Shown: positions 8,132 through 15,122 of the stretch, piece by piece
How the letters are laid out: every line of letters begins with the position of its first letter
Position numbering within the stretch: the stretch's first letter is position 1
Source of the DNA: Desulfitobacterium sp038181555
GTDB lineage: Bacteria; Bacillota; Desulfitobacteriia; Desulfitobacteriales; Desulfitobacteriaceae
Assembly (NCBI RefSeq): GCF_038181555.1
Contig: NZ_JBBWUA010000009.1
Location: forward strand, 1-64,000
Length of the DNA: 64,000 nucleotides
Direction: 5' to 3'
Made by a program: the position numbers and the translations under genes
Notes under the pieces: model-generated
Databases searched by the model: none
What the model was told of the DNA's origin: nothing
Seen by the model: only the letters and a program-made list of their open reading frames with translations

Positions 8132-8872
8132 TTATCTAACTTTATTAGCATCTGGTGTAAGTGGTGCGTTATGTTGTTTCCAGTTAATTTTCATAGTGAA
8201 ATCGACTGATTTGCCTTCTACATTGTCGTCATTATCTACAGTAGTTGGTAAACGGAACGTAAAGGTGTTTCCTAATTGGTCGCCTTCATCGCCAATTGTA
8301 AGTGTTTGATCTGGCTCAAGTGTAATTCCGGCAAGTAGAGCATTCAAATTAGCCTCATAAGTATTTAGATCTGTATAGTATTCACGTTTCTCTAAATCTG
8401 CTGTACTTGGATCTTGATCAGTGATTTTATAATACAACCAGTAAACCATTTTACTCTTAAGGTTATCATCACCTGCAATGTCAACAGTTGCGTAATCAAA
8501 CACCGCTGGAATCGTCCCATCGTTTACGACTTGAACGGAAAGATTCGCCGAGGAACCTGGGAATAGATTCCCAAGTTTTGCCGTTACTGTCTTATCCGTA
8601 AAGGTAGATTTAATAAGGTCTTTTTCAGCATCGGATAGATTAGGGTGGTTACCGACATAAGCATCAGAATATACATATTTCCCCCATTCTGTACCATTGA
8701 TACCAGTATAAGCATCAGTGCGGCCACCAGTGGAAGCAGAAATAACCTTAACATCAAATTCTCCAGTTGAAACCGTATTATCAATAGTTACCTTATCCGT
8801 CCAATACGCATATCCGGCGCCAGTCAGCATAACCGAAGCAGCAAGAGTAAGGGCAATTATCTTTTTCTTCAT
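8132..8872 (-). CDS. TasA-like secreted protein, paralogue 4
   Basis: 246 residues; ATG with AAAGGAG upstream. SipW-type signal as in the other paralogues, VSTGEFDVKVISAS, NLFPGSSANLSVQVVNDGTI, GITLEPDQTLTIGDE, then MKINWKQHNA followed by a short extra tail (PLTPDANKVR) that the others lack. This is the paralogue nearest the signal peptidase gene and has its own promoter, so it may be the main fibre subunit of the locus (inference from position). No protease motif is visible. Confidence 0.83.
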   Translation of the reverse strand: MKKKIIALTLAASVMLTGAGYAYWTDKVTIDNTVSTGEFDVKVISASTGGRTDAYTGINGTEWGKYVYSDAYVGNHPNLSDAEKDLIKSTFTDKTVTAKLGNLFPGSSANLSVQVVNDGTIPAVFDYATVDIAGDDNLKSKMVYWLYYKITDQDPSTADLEKREYYTDLNTYEANLNALLAGITLEPDQTLTIGDEGDQLGNTFTFRLPTTVDNDDNVEGKSVDFTMKINWKQHNAPLTPDANKVR

Positions 8873-8904
8873 TATAAATCCGCTCCTTTATTACCTTTTT
8901 TGTT

Positions 8905-8975
8905 AAACCAGATAAATTTGCCGGCCACTATGTTTTATCTGGCTTACATTTTCATTATAAGAGGTTGTGCCTTTT
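8905..8975 (-). promoter_or_regulatory. promoter and 5'-terminal hairpin of TasA-like gene 4
   Basis: A TATAAT box at 8954-8959 sits in the same context as the copy at 7832-7837. An imperfect hairpin pairing AGCCAGATAAAA with TTTATCTGGTTT (8905-8945) lies at the predicted 5' end. Conservation of sequence on both sides of the hairpin indicates a duplicated promoter-leader cassette. Confidence 0.65.
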
Positions 8976-9103
8976 ATGAATTCACTCATCAGTAGGCATT
9001 TTAACTAGACGAACAAGTAGTATTTTATGGGTATTTCGGCTATTTCGCTTACTCCATTAGTACCATTTCTGTTCAGCAGATGAAGCACTCTACCTCAAAT
9101 AAC

Positions 9104-9137
9104 AGAGCAGAGCAAGTTCTATGACCTGCTCTGCTCT
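9104..9137 (-). terminator. terminator after the signal peptidase gene
   Basis: Stem AGAGCAGAGCAGGT/ACTTGCTCTGCTCT (one G-U) with a short loop, then GTTATTTG; 43 nt past the stop at 9181. Confidence 0.75.
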
Positions 9138-9180
9138 AATTAATAGGCATCAAATTTTCTCATTGTCTGTTCATTTCCCA

Positions 9181-10371
9181 CTAAAACACTATATCATCCA
9201 TAGGAATATCTTTGTCACTCTTAATCAATAATGTAGGCCATCCTATATTTGGAACCACCTTAATTATTGAACCTTTAATATTCTCTGGTTTAACTAACTC
9301 TCGATCTGGGCCGCTATTATTATCCCCCTGAGTCTTATAACTTTTTATTCCATCCTTTTCAATCACCTCAATAATTCGGTGGGATATCAGAATATCATCC
9401 CTCCGAAATTGGATCACATCTCCCGTAGCTAATCTCATTACATCAATCTTTTTATCCACTAGAATAACATCACCAGGCTGAATCATCGGAATCATGCTTC
9501 CAGTTGCAATAACTGAAGGATATATTGGGAATACCCCTACAGAAAACCAAACGATTCCTATCGAAATGAGTGTAGTAATAATCCAGCTCAAAGGATTTTC
9601 CTCTTGCTCCTTATCCCGTCGACGTTTTCGCGTCTCATCCTCATAAATAATCTGCACGTAACTTAATAAAAATACTGGGGTGAGAATGCCGACCAGGGCA
9701 GCAGTAATCCACTTTAAATCTGGAAGAATCGGTGAAAGCCAATGAAAGGCCTCAAGCGTTCCGATAAAGATAATAGATGCCAGTGGTCCACCATAAAACA
9801 CCAGTACTGTAGCTAATAAATTCTTCGTAAATTCCGGCACTAAAAATTGAGCAAGAAATTTTGCAATTTCTTCATAACTTATTAAGCCACTATATTTTGT
9901 AATCGGAAAACTAATTATCGTCATCAGAATTGTTACAGCTAAGAAAACTCGATAATTCTCCTCACGAGTTATGCTATTCACTAAATAATGCCTAGCTAAT
10001 TCACGTCCAACCAATACCGATCCGACGATTAATACATTACTAATTAACCCGAAGGCTGAATGATCATAGGGGCTTTTTCCTAATCCGTCAACTAGTCCCG
10101 CCAGCACTTGGACAACAATCATAATAAATGCAAAGCAAAAGGACCAGAAATGCAAGGATCCCCGCGTTTTAAGCTTACCCGTTGGTCGTACTGCCGGAAA
10201 AAACCATACTAATGCTCCAATGCTAAGCCACAGTAATGGTTGTTGGACAGTATTAACAAAGAACATATTTCCAATCATCCTTTTAATAATGGGGCTGTCC
10301 ATGCAATATCCAAAAAGAATAAGCCCTACTAAGAGGGCATATCTGGATTTTGAAAATCTAGTGGGTTGCAT
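9181..10371 (-). CDS. sipW: ER/archaeal-type signal peptidase I (SipW class) fused to a polytopic membrane domain
   Basis: 396 residues from the ATG at 10371, which has GAGGG 9 nt upstream; an in-frame ATG at 10380 has no spacing. The C-terminal ~130 residues are a signal peptidase of the SipW/Sec11 type. The nucleophile Ser (~292) is in ATGSMIPMIQPGD, the catalytic base is His (~331) in ISHRI, replacing the Lys of ordinary bacterial enzymes, and Asp residues (~350, ~356) are in GDNNSGPD. Unlike Bacillus SipW (~190 residues) it carries ~260 extra N-terminal residues with about seven hydrophobic segments and a charged loop (ETRKRRRDKEQEE). It should cleave the SipW-type signals of the neighbouring genes. 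It overlaps the preceding gene by 14 nt, indicating translational coupling. The function of the extra domain is unknown. Confidence 0.88.
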   Translation of the reverse strand: MQPTRFSKSRYALLVGLILFGYCMDSPIIKRMIGNMFFVNTVQQPLLWLSIGALVWFFPAVRPTGKLKTRGSLHFWSFCFAFIMIVVQVLAGLVDGLGKSPYDHSAFGLISNVLIVGSVLVGRELARHYLVNSITREENYRVFLAVTILMTIISFPITKYSGLISYEEIAKFLAQFLVPEFTKNLLATVLVFYGGPLASIIFIGTLEAFHWLSPILPDLKWITAALVGILTPVFLLSYVQIIYEDETRKRRRDKEQEENPLSWIITTLISIGIVWFSVGVFPIYPSVIATGSMIPMIQPGDVILVDKKIDVMRLATGDVIQFRRDDILISHRIIEVIEKDGIKSYKTQGDNNSGPDRELVKPENIKGSIIKVVPNIGWPTLLIKSDKDIPMDDIVF

Positions 10372-11035
10372 TATTCTCATCCCTCACGTTCTCTTGAGGT
10401 TGATTAGTGGGACTCGGTTCGTTTATTTGCTCGATTGTATCTACCGGTTGGCTCAGCTGAGTCTGGTTAGGCTGGGTTTGTGCTTGTTGTGGCTGTTCAA
10501 TTTGCACTGGTTCTTCGACATGTGCTATTGGATTTTCTTCACCTTTTTGACGATCTTGCTGATCCTGCTGCCCTGGATTCTGTGTATCTGCCCCGCTATA
10601 TACCGGCACATTAGGCAGTTGTTCTTCCACAATCGGTGGGATATTTGAATCTACAGGTGGATGTTCTCCCACAATTGGTTGGCTATTAGGAGCTAATGGC
10701 AGTTGTTCTCCCACAAAGGGCGGACTATTTGGTACTAATGGCGGTTGTTCTCCCACAAATAGCGGACTATTTGGAGCTAATGGCGGCTGTTCTCCCACAA
10801 ATAGCGGACTATTTGGAGCTAATGGCGGCTGTTCTCCCACAAATAGCGGACTATTTGGAGCTAATGGCAGTTGCTGCCCTAACAACGGCATCACCATGAC
10901 TGGTACCGGCCTAACTAACGTGATATCCCCTTTGATCTTTATTTCTTTCTGCCAGTAGCTATAGCCTCCTGAGACAAATACTGTGGCTGTCGCTAAACTG
11001 ATTAAGATGATTACCACATTACTCTTAATCTTCAT
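10358..11035 (-). CDS. Pro-rich repeat protein with SipW-type signal peptide
   Basis: 225 residues from the ATG at 11035; it overlaps the upstream gene by 11 nt. The signal region (VFVSGGYSYWQKEIKIKGD) has the GxxYAYW-like end of SipW substrates. Then follow six 14-residue repeats of the form LAPNSPLFVGEQPP, becoming degenerate toward the end, and a Gln/Pro/Glu-rich tail (QPQQAQTQPNQTQ, PSPTNQPQEN). No globular TasA domain remains. It probably acts as an extended linker or wall-spanning element of the fibre; by position it could correspond to the anchoring/nucleating role that TapA plays in Bacillus (inference). No membrane anchor is seen at the C-terminus. Confidence 0.75.
   Translation of the reverse strand: MKIKSNVVIILISLATATVFVSGGYSYWQKEIKIKGDITLVRPVPVMVMPLLGQQLPLAPNSPLFVGEQPPLAPNSPLFVGEQPPLAPNSPLFVGEQPPLVPNSPPFVGEQLPLAPNSQPIVGEHPPVDSNIPPIVEEQLPNVPVYSGADTQNPGQQDQQDRQKGEENPIAHVEEPVQIEQPQQAQTQPNQTQLSQPVDTIEQINEPSPTNQPQENVRDENNATH
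10630..10881 (-). repeat. 42-bp in-frame tandem repeat
   Basis: Six 42-bp units code for the 14-residue Pro-rich repeat. The word CTAATGG recurs at 10693, 10735, 10777, 10819 and 10861. The three units closest to the gene start are nearly identical in DNA, whereas the downstream ones are diverged, so expansion is recent at the 5' side. The period also creates a spurious open frame on the plus strand. Confidence 0.92.
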
Positions 11036-11723
11036 CCCCATACCCCCCTGAGGACTGATCCTCGGTCCATTGTTTAAAGGGCAAGCCGATTTCAAAGGAG
11101 TACGTTCCTAGTTCAACATGAGTTTGCCCAGTCTCTGCAAGTTGTTCACTCTTCTTAGCATTCCCTTTGCTCTCCAGCTGATTGGGTATCTGGATTTCTA
11201 ATTTGTGATTGACATTACCATTATTTGTGAGCGACTTTTCCTGGGGTTCCAGAACCTTAGCTTGTTGTTGAACTTTAACCTTAAAGTTATCACCCATCAT
11301 GAGTTTTTTAACTTGATCGTCACTTCCCTTATCTATGGCATATTTTATCGGAATTGTGCCGTCGTTGACCACAGCATAATGAATAAATGCTTTATACCCA
11401 TCTTCCAGTGTCCCAGTGATGTTCATGGTTTGTCTCTTTTCATCAAAACTGATGTCTAAATTGCTTAGCGCACTTTCATTAATCCCCTTTTCACTGTCAT
11501 CCCAACTGGGCTGATTCCCCTGCTCACTCCCGTTCCTGACAATATTGATCCAGTAGTTTTCCCCGCAAAAAGCTGGATCCATATTCCCTGTCTGTAAGCT
11601 TGTTTGGATTTTTAACTGATTATCCCAATGCGCATATGTCATTCCCATTGTGTTCAAGGCAATAATAGCAGCGACAATGATAACGTATTTCCCATTATGC
11701 CTCTTTCTTTTGTTTTTTGACAT
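11025..11723 (-). CDS. divergent TasA-like protein with SipW-type signal peptide
   Basis: 232 residues. A charged start (MSKNKRKRHNGK) and one hydrophobic segment end in MGMTYAHWDNQLKIQT, a SipW-type signal. Later LQTGNMDPAF and YAVVNDGTIPIKYAI match the camelysin/TasA core, and YSFEIGLPFKQW replaces the usual INWKQHN ending. The C-terminus is acidic and Gly-rich. It is the first gene of the probable operon 11025-10358-9181 (overlaps of 11 and 14 nt), so substrates and signal peptidase are made together. It may be a minor or initiating fibre component (inference). Confidence 0.75.
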   Translation of the reverse strand: MSKNKRKRHNGKYVIIVAAIIALNTMGMTYAHWDNQLKIQTSLQTGNMDPAFCGENYWINIVRNGSEQGNQPSWDDSEKGINESALSNLDISFDEKRQTMNITGTLEDGYKAFIHYAVVNDGTIPIKYAIDKGSDDQVKKLMMGDNFKVKVQQQAKVLEPQEKSLTNNGNVNHKLEIQIPNQLESKGNAKKSEQLAETGQTHVELGTYSFEIGLPFKQWTEDQSSGGYGDED

Positions 11724-11770
11724 TCTATTCTATCTCCCTTCGCTGGGAATATTACTCACGCACCATGAGC

Positions 11771-11800
11771 TCTATACTTGTATATTGAGAATTTCCACAA
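11771..11800 (-). promoter_or_regulatory. likely promoter of the signal peptidase operon
   Basis: TTGTGG (11795-11800) and TATAGA (11771-11776), 18 bp apart on the minus strand, 48 nt before the ATG at 11723. It is a moderate match only, consistent with activator dependence. Confidence 0.45.
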
Positions 11801-11855
11801 GCTAGAACAGTTCCCATAACACTGTGATTAAATCTTTCCTATGCTGTAATCTTTC

Positions 11856-12476
11856 TTATGCTGTTATCTTCTTCTCCCGCGCATAGAGTGCAGCCTGTGT
11901 ACGATCTGCTAATTCTAACTTTGCCAGAACCTGACTGACATGTTTCTTTACAGTGTATTCCGTGATAAATAACTTTTTCCCAATATCCTTATTGCATAAC
12001 CCTTCACCTAAAGCTACCAACACTTCCATTTCGCGAGGTGTTAACTGTTCCACATGTCCTTCACTTTCATCTTTACTCATCATGCAATCGATCATAGCAG
12101 GATCATAGTATTTTCGGCCCCTATAAACCAAACGAATGGCCGTTACAACTTCCTCTGGAAAAGCCTCTTTAAGTACATAACCATCTACACCAAGCTCACG
12201 AGCCCTTTGGAAATCCTCTCTAGCTACAGAGGAGGTTAGGATGATGTATTTACACACAGGAGCATTTTCCTTGCACTTCTCAATAATTTCGAGTCCGGAG
12301 ATTTCTGACAGTCTGAGATCGATTAGGGCAACATCTGGATTAACCTTGGCAACAAGGCGGACTGCTTCTTCTCCTGTGGACGCTTCTCCGACTAAATTCA
12401 TATCTCCTTCGACAGTAATTACAGCTGTCAATCCCTGACGAACTAACGGATGATCATCGACAATGACAATATTCAT
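11856..12476 (-). CDS. NarL/LuxR-family response regulator
   Basis: 206 residues. Receiver domain: VDDHP (acid pair 7-8), phospho-acceptor Asp53 in LIDLRL, Thr/Ser switch at ILTSS and a conserved Lys in YVLKEAF. The C-terminal LuxR-type helix-turn-helix starts LTPREMEVLVALGEG and includes KKHVSQVLAKLEL. Its ATG overlaps the kinase stop codon (ATGA), so it is the cognate regulator of that kinase. The nearest targets are the secreted-protein genes just downstream, which have promoters with poor -35 boxes. Binding sites were not identified. The family resembles DegU/LiaR, which control exoprotein and envelope functions. Confidence 0.92.
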   Translation of the reverse strand: MNIVIVDDHPLVRQGLTAVITVEGDMNLVGEASTGEEAVRLVAKVNPDVALIDLRLSEISGLEIIEKCKENAPVCKYIILTSSVAREDFQRARELGVDGYVLKEAFPEEVVTAIRLVYRGRKYYDPAMIDCMMSKDESEGHVEQLTPREMEVLVALGEGLCNKDIGKKLFITEYTVKKHVSQVLAKLELADRTQAALYAREKKITA

Positions 12477-14260
12477 GCTGCACCTCCACGCCGCTTTATC
12501 GAATACTCAGTTTCACAGCCTAAGGGAAACTTTATTTGAAGTGTTGTTCCAACTCCCTCGCTGCTTGATAGTTCAAATAGCCCGCTAAAGGTTTGAGTAA
12601 GGACCTGCATATTCTTGAGGCCCAACCCTCGGCCTTCTTCATCCTGAAGAATCAGGGCTGTGTTAAACCCACTCCCGTTATCCGTGACTGTAAGTTCTAA
12701 AGATGCCTCATTAATCCATAGTCGGATATCTAGCTTGCTGCAGTGTCCATGTCTTACTGCATTCCCCGCCGCCTCTCGAATAATTCGGTATAGTGCTTGT
12801 TTTAATGATGAAGAGATGCGTTCTTCGGCAACCCTATAATCAAAATTAACTTCAATGGTGTTTAAACTAGCAAAATCATTTAGATAAATCTCTAAATTAT
12901 CCTTAAATGGCTTTACTCCATTTTTAGTCGTGCTAAGCTGATAAATCGAGGATCTCAGTTCTTTGCTGGTTTCTTTTGTGGACTGCTCGATTAGGTCCAA
13001 CTGTTGATTAATGGTTACTTCGTCTAAACTATCCCAAGAAACATGCAAGGTGTGGACACCACAGAGTATACTAAATAAACGCTGTGAAACACTGTCGTGT
13101 ATCTCATTACCTATGCGGTTCTGTTCTTCGAGGATGAGAAGCTTGGAGGATAATTTCTCAAGTTCATGTCTCTCGAGAATTATGGCCACCAAATCCCCAA
13201 GAAAATTAAGTAGTTTAAGCTCATTATTCCATTGACTTTCTTTTCGGCTTGTTTTGAACTGAACCGATACACCCTCTATTCCAATATATCCATAAAAGCG
13301 CGCGGAGGACTTTATCGGTACAATTCGATAGCTTGAGTCCTTAAAATGGATAGCACTCCGTTTTTTGCGTTTTTCTTCCTCTTCTTTTGTTAACTTATCT
13401 AGATAGTTACTTAGTGTATCCATTTGCCAGGAGGTGAGTCCTTGACCTAATATACTCATCGGTTTAGCCTGATGGGAACTAATCCAGATAAAGGAGGCCC
13501 TACTCTCCAATATTTGGGCTGTAGAGTGAACCATTTGTTCGAGGATGGAATGTGTCTCCTCTCTTGAAGAGAAGGTTTCAAGGATATGGTAGAGAGACAT
13601 GATATGACCCAAGGAACGATTAGCAAGGGAATTTGCTTCGTGGAGTTCTTCGTTTATACTGCAAAGAGCTTGCTTTTGCCTTTGTAACTCTGCGGCTTGC
13701 TGATCCAGTTGCTTCACTAGAGAAGCCAATAATCTCATTGCCACAGTCACGAGGATATAGACCAAGATGATATAAGACTTTTCTCTGATGAGCTCAAGAA
13801 CGGTCATCCCTTCACTACTAAAAAGCTCTAAGCTTATAACGACTGAAGCAATAAGGTAGAAAGCCAGATTGATTATGCAGTATACTCCTCTGAGATAGAA
13901 TAAGGCAATTAACACGGGGTTTAGAGCGTACCATATGAAGGGACTATCAAGCCCACCTGTAGGGACCAAAAGTAGCGTTAAGCCCAGTGTCTCAATGGCA
14001 GCTACAAAACGTATTGAACTAATCTCTTTGCTACTGATGTAATAGTCTAAGATTATTGTGCTAAAAACAAATAGAGCAATAACAACGACTAATTTATACA
14101 TATAGCTGTTACGGGGAGGACCCATCATATAAAATAGGGAGGTAATGAACCAGGAAATATAACGATAGGCCGTTAGCACTTTTTGTTTCGCATCCAAATC
14201 CCTCGGCGGATTTAGAAAGAATACGCCCTGCCTTATTAAATAACGCAGACTCGCAGACAT
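12473..14260 (-). CDS. membrane sensor histidine kinase (HisKA_3 type)
   Basis: 595 residues. About six hydrophobic segments lie between 30 and 180, followed by a coiled coil (~183-215), a GAF-like region (~225-365), the H-box with His388 in NEIHDSVSQRL, and a HATPase_c domain (REAAGNAVRHGH, DNGSGFN, GRGLGLKNM). This is the DegS/LiaS/NarX class that partners NarL-type regulators. No extracellular sensing loop of size is seen, so it may sense a membrane state or act through the cytoplasmic GAF. The ATG at 14260 follows AAGAAGAGGTGTATATGA. Expression is probably gated by an unusual leader with a pseudoknot and terminator (14273-14445). Confidence 0.9.
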   Translation of the reverse strand: MSASLRYLIRQGVFFLNPPRDLDAKQKVLTAYRYISWFITSLFYMMGPPRNSYMYKLVVVIALFVFSTIILDYYISSKEISSIRFVAAIETLGLTLLLVPTGGLDSPFIWYALNPVLIALFYLRGVYCIINLAFYLIASVVISLELFSSEGMTVLELIREKSYIILVYILVTVAMRLLASLVKQLDQQAAELQRQKQALCSINEELHEANSLANRSLGHIMSLYHILETFSSREETHSILEQMVHSTAQILESRASFIWISSHQAKPMSILGQGLTSWQMDTLSNYLDKLTKEEEEKRKKRSAIHFKDSSYRIVPIKSSARFYGYIGIEGVSVQFKTSRKESQWNNELKLLNFLGDLVAIILERHELEKLSSKLLILEEQNRIGNEIHDSVSQRLFSILCGVHTLHVSWDSLDEVTINQQLDLIEQSTKETSKELRSSIYQLSTTKNGVKPFKDNLEIYLNDFASLNTIEVNFDYRVAEERISSSLKQALYRIIREAAGNAVRHGHCSKLDIRLWINEASLELTVTDNGSGFNTALILQDEEGRGLGLKNMQVLTQTFSGLFELSSSEGVGTTLQIKFPLGCETEYSIKRRGGAA

Positions 14261-14272
14261 TCATATACACCT

Positions 14273-14338
14273 CTTCTTTAGCCGTTATATCCCACTTATC
14301 GAGGATGGAAGCTTTACGACTTGTAGTCACCAGATACA
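14273..14338 (-). ncRNA. structured leader element B before the kinase gene
   Basis: Minus-strand hairpins AGTCGT/ACGGCT and TTCCA/TGGGA surround ATCCTCGATAAG. It shares GTGACTAC, CGTAA and ATAAGTGGGA with element A at 6955-7029. Changes relative to element A leave G-U pairs only when read as minus-strand RNA. It ends 13 nt before the kinase ATG, beside the ribosome site, so it could control translation. Confidence 0.55.
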
Positions 14339-14347
14339 TTTGCATAC

Positions 14348-14375
14348 AAAAAAACACACCTAAGTTCAGGGTGTG
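14348..14375 (-). terminator. intrinsic terminator inside the kinase leader
   Basis: CACACC/GGTGTG hairpin followed by TTTTTTT on the minus strand. It lies between a good promoter (14453-14482) and the kinase start, with no gene in between, so it must act as an attenuator or be read through. Confidence 0.8.
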
Positions 14376-14377
14376 CC

Positions 14378-14430
14378 GGTTTCACCACTAGCTGCCGCAA
14401 CTGCTGGTGACCAAGATCAAGTTGCGGGTC
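14378..14430 (-). ncRNA. putative pseudoknot RNA (candidate riboswitch or attenuator)
   Basis: Two perfectly complementary pairs are interleaved on the minus strand: CCGCAACT (14420-14427) with AGTTGCGG (14395-14402), and TCACCA (14405-14410) with TGGTGA (14382-14387). This is an H-type pseudoknot. It sits directly upstream of the terminator at 14348-14375. I do not recognise a known riboswitch consensus. The layout (promoter, compact fold, terminator, gene) is that of a transcription-controlling riboswitch. Confidence 0.55.
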
Positions 14431-14452
14431 ATCGCATCACACGTTCATGCAT

Positions 14453-14482
14453 ATTATACTTTCGAACCACATCAATGTTCAA
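14453..14482 (-). promoter_or_regulatory. sigma-A promoter of the kinase/regulator operon
   Basis: TTGAAC (14477-14482), an 18-bp spacer, and TATAAT (14453-14458). The RNA would start near 14445, giving a leader of ~185 nt. Between here and the rplQ terminator (14483-14680) I see only A/T-rich sequence without a gene. Confidence 0.7.
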
Positions 14483-14680
14483 CCATATATTTCCATCTAA
14501 ATTCGCCAGTCTTCTTAGTTATTTACACTTTAGACACTCTTTGGAGGACTTTTTTTTACATTCTCCCCATCCATGATGAGTTCAATGGACAAGATTTGAC
14601 CTTTACAATTGCATATTCACTTTAATTCACGTGTGAGTATATGCTTCATGAACTCGATTTATGCTCATACTTCATAAAAT

Positions 14681-14713
14681 AAAAAAAGCCAGGCTGTCTT
14701 TGACAACCTGGCC
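14681..14713 (-). terminator. terminator of the ribosomal protein super-operon
   Basis: GCCAGGTTGTC AAA GACAGCCTGGC followed by seven T on the minus strand, 45 nt past the rplQ stop. It marks the end of the conserved ribosomal block. Confidence 0.95.
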
Positions 14714-14757
14714 TCACTTCTTAGTATAGACCAAGAATGCGTTACGAACGTGTGTAA

Positions 14758-15096
14758 TTAAACGAGTTCAATAAGAACCATTTCTGCTGCGTCTCCGCGG
14801 CGATACCCGACCTTCATGATCCGGGTATATCCACCTTGGCGATCAGCATACTTTGGAGCGATGGTTTCAAATAATTTGGTGACCACATCTTCTTCCATCA
14901 GATAACTCATAGCGTGACGACGTGCTGCGAGATCGCCTTGTTTGCCGAGAGTAATCATCTTCTCAGCAATAGCATTTACCTCTTTAGCACGGGCTTCTGT
15001 GGTTTCAATGCGCTCGTGTTTTAAAAGGGAGGTTGCTAGGTTGCGAAGCATTGCGCCTCTATGACCCATGTTTCTTCCCAATTTACGGTAAGCCAA
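14758..15096 (-). CDS. rplQ: 50S ribosomal protein L17
   Basis: 112 residues, usual length. MAYRKLGRNMGHRGAMLRNL at the N-terminus is diagnostic for L17, which binds domain III of 23S rRNA near the exit tunnel. The start is TTG at 15096 with GGAGGGG upstream. It is the last gene of the alpha operon, 26 nt after rpoA. In many Firmicutes ecfA-ecfT-truA-rplM-rpsI follow; here a terminator and an accessory locus do. Confidence 0.97.
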   Translation of the reverse strand: MAYRKLGRNMGHRGAMLRNLATSLLKHERIETTEARAKEVNAIAEKMITLGKQGDLAARRHAMSYLMEEDVVTKLFETIAPKYADRQGGYTRIMKVGYRRGDAAEMVLIELV

Positions 15097-15122
15097 TGTT
15101 GTTCCCCTCCTTTTGCACCGAA

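Noticed and set aside
7860..8309. Overlapping small frames on both strands around 7.9-8.3 kb
   Set aside because: They run through a duplicated promoter region, a GC-rich insertion and a terminator; no ribosome sites and no similarity between the duplicated copies at protein level.
10696..10899. Plus-strand frame coding for repeated LMAVVLPQIADYLE-like units
   Set aside because: It is the antisense reading of the 42-bp repeat; a repeat length divisible by three keeps all frames open.
14378..14430. Kinase leader as a preQ1, SAM, fluoride or ZTP riboswitch
   Set aside because: None of the conserved core words of those classes that I know can be placed on the sequence.
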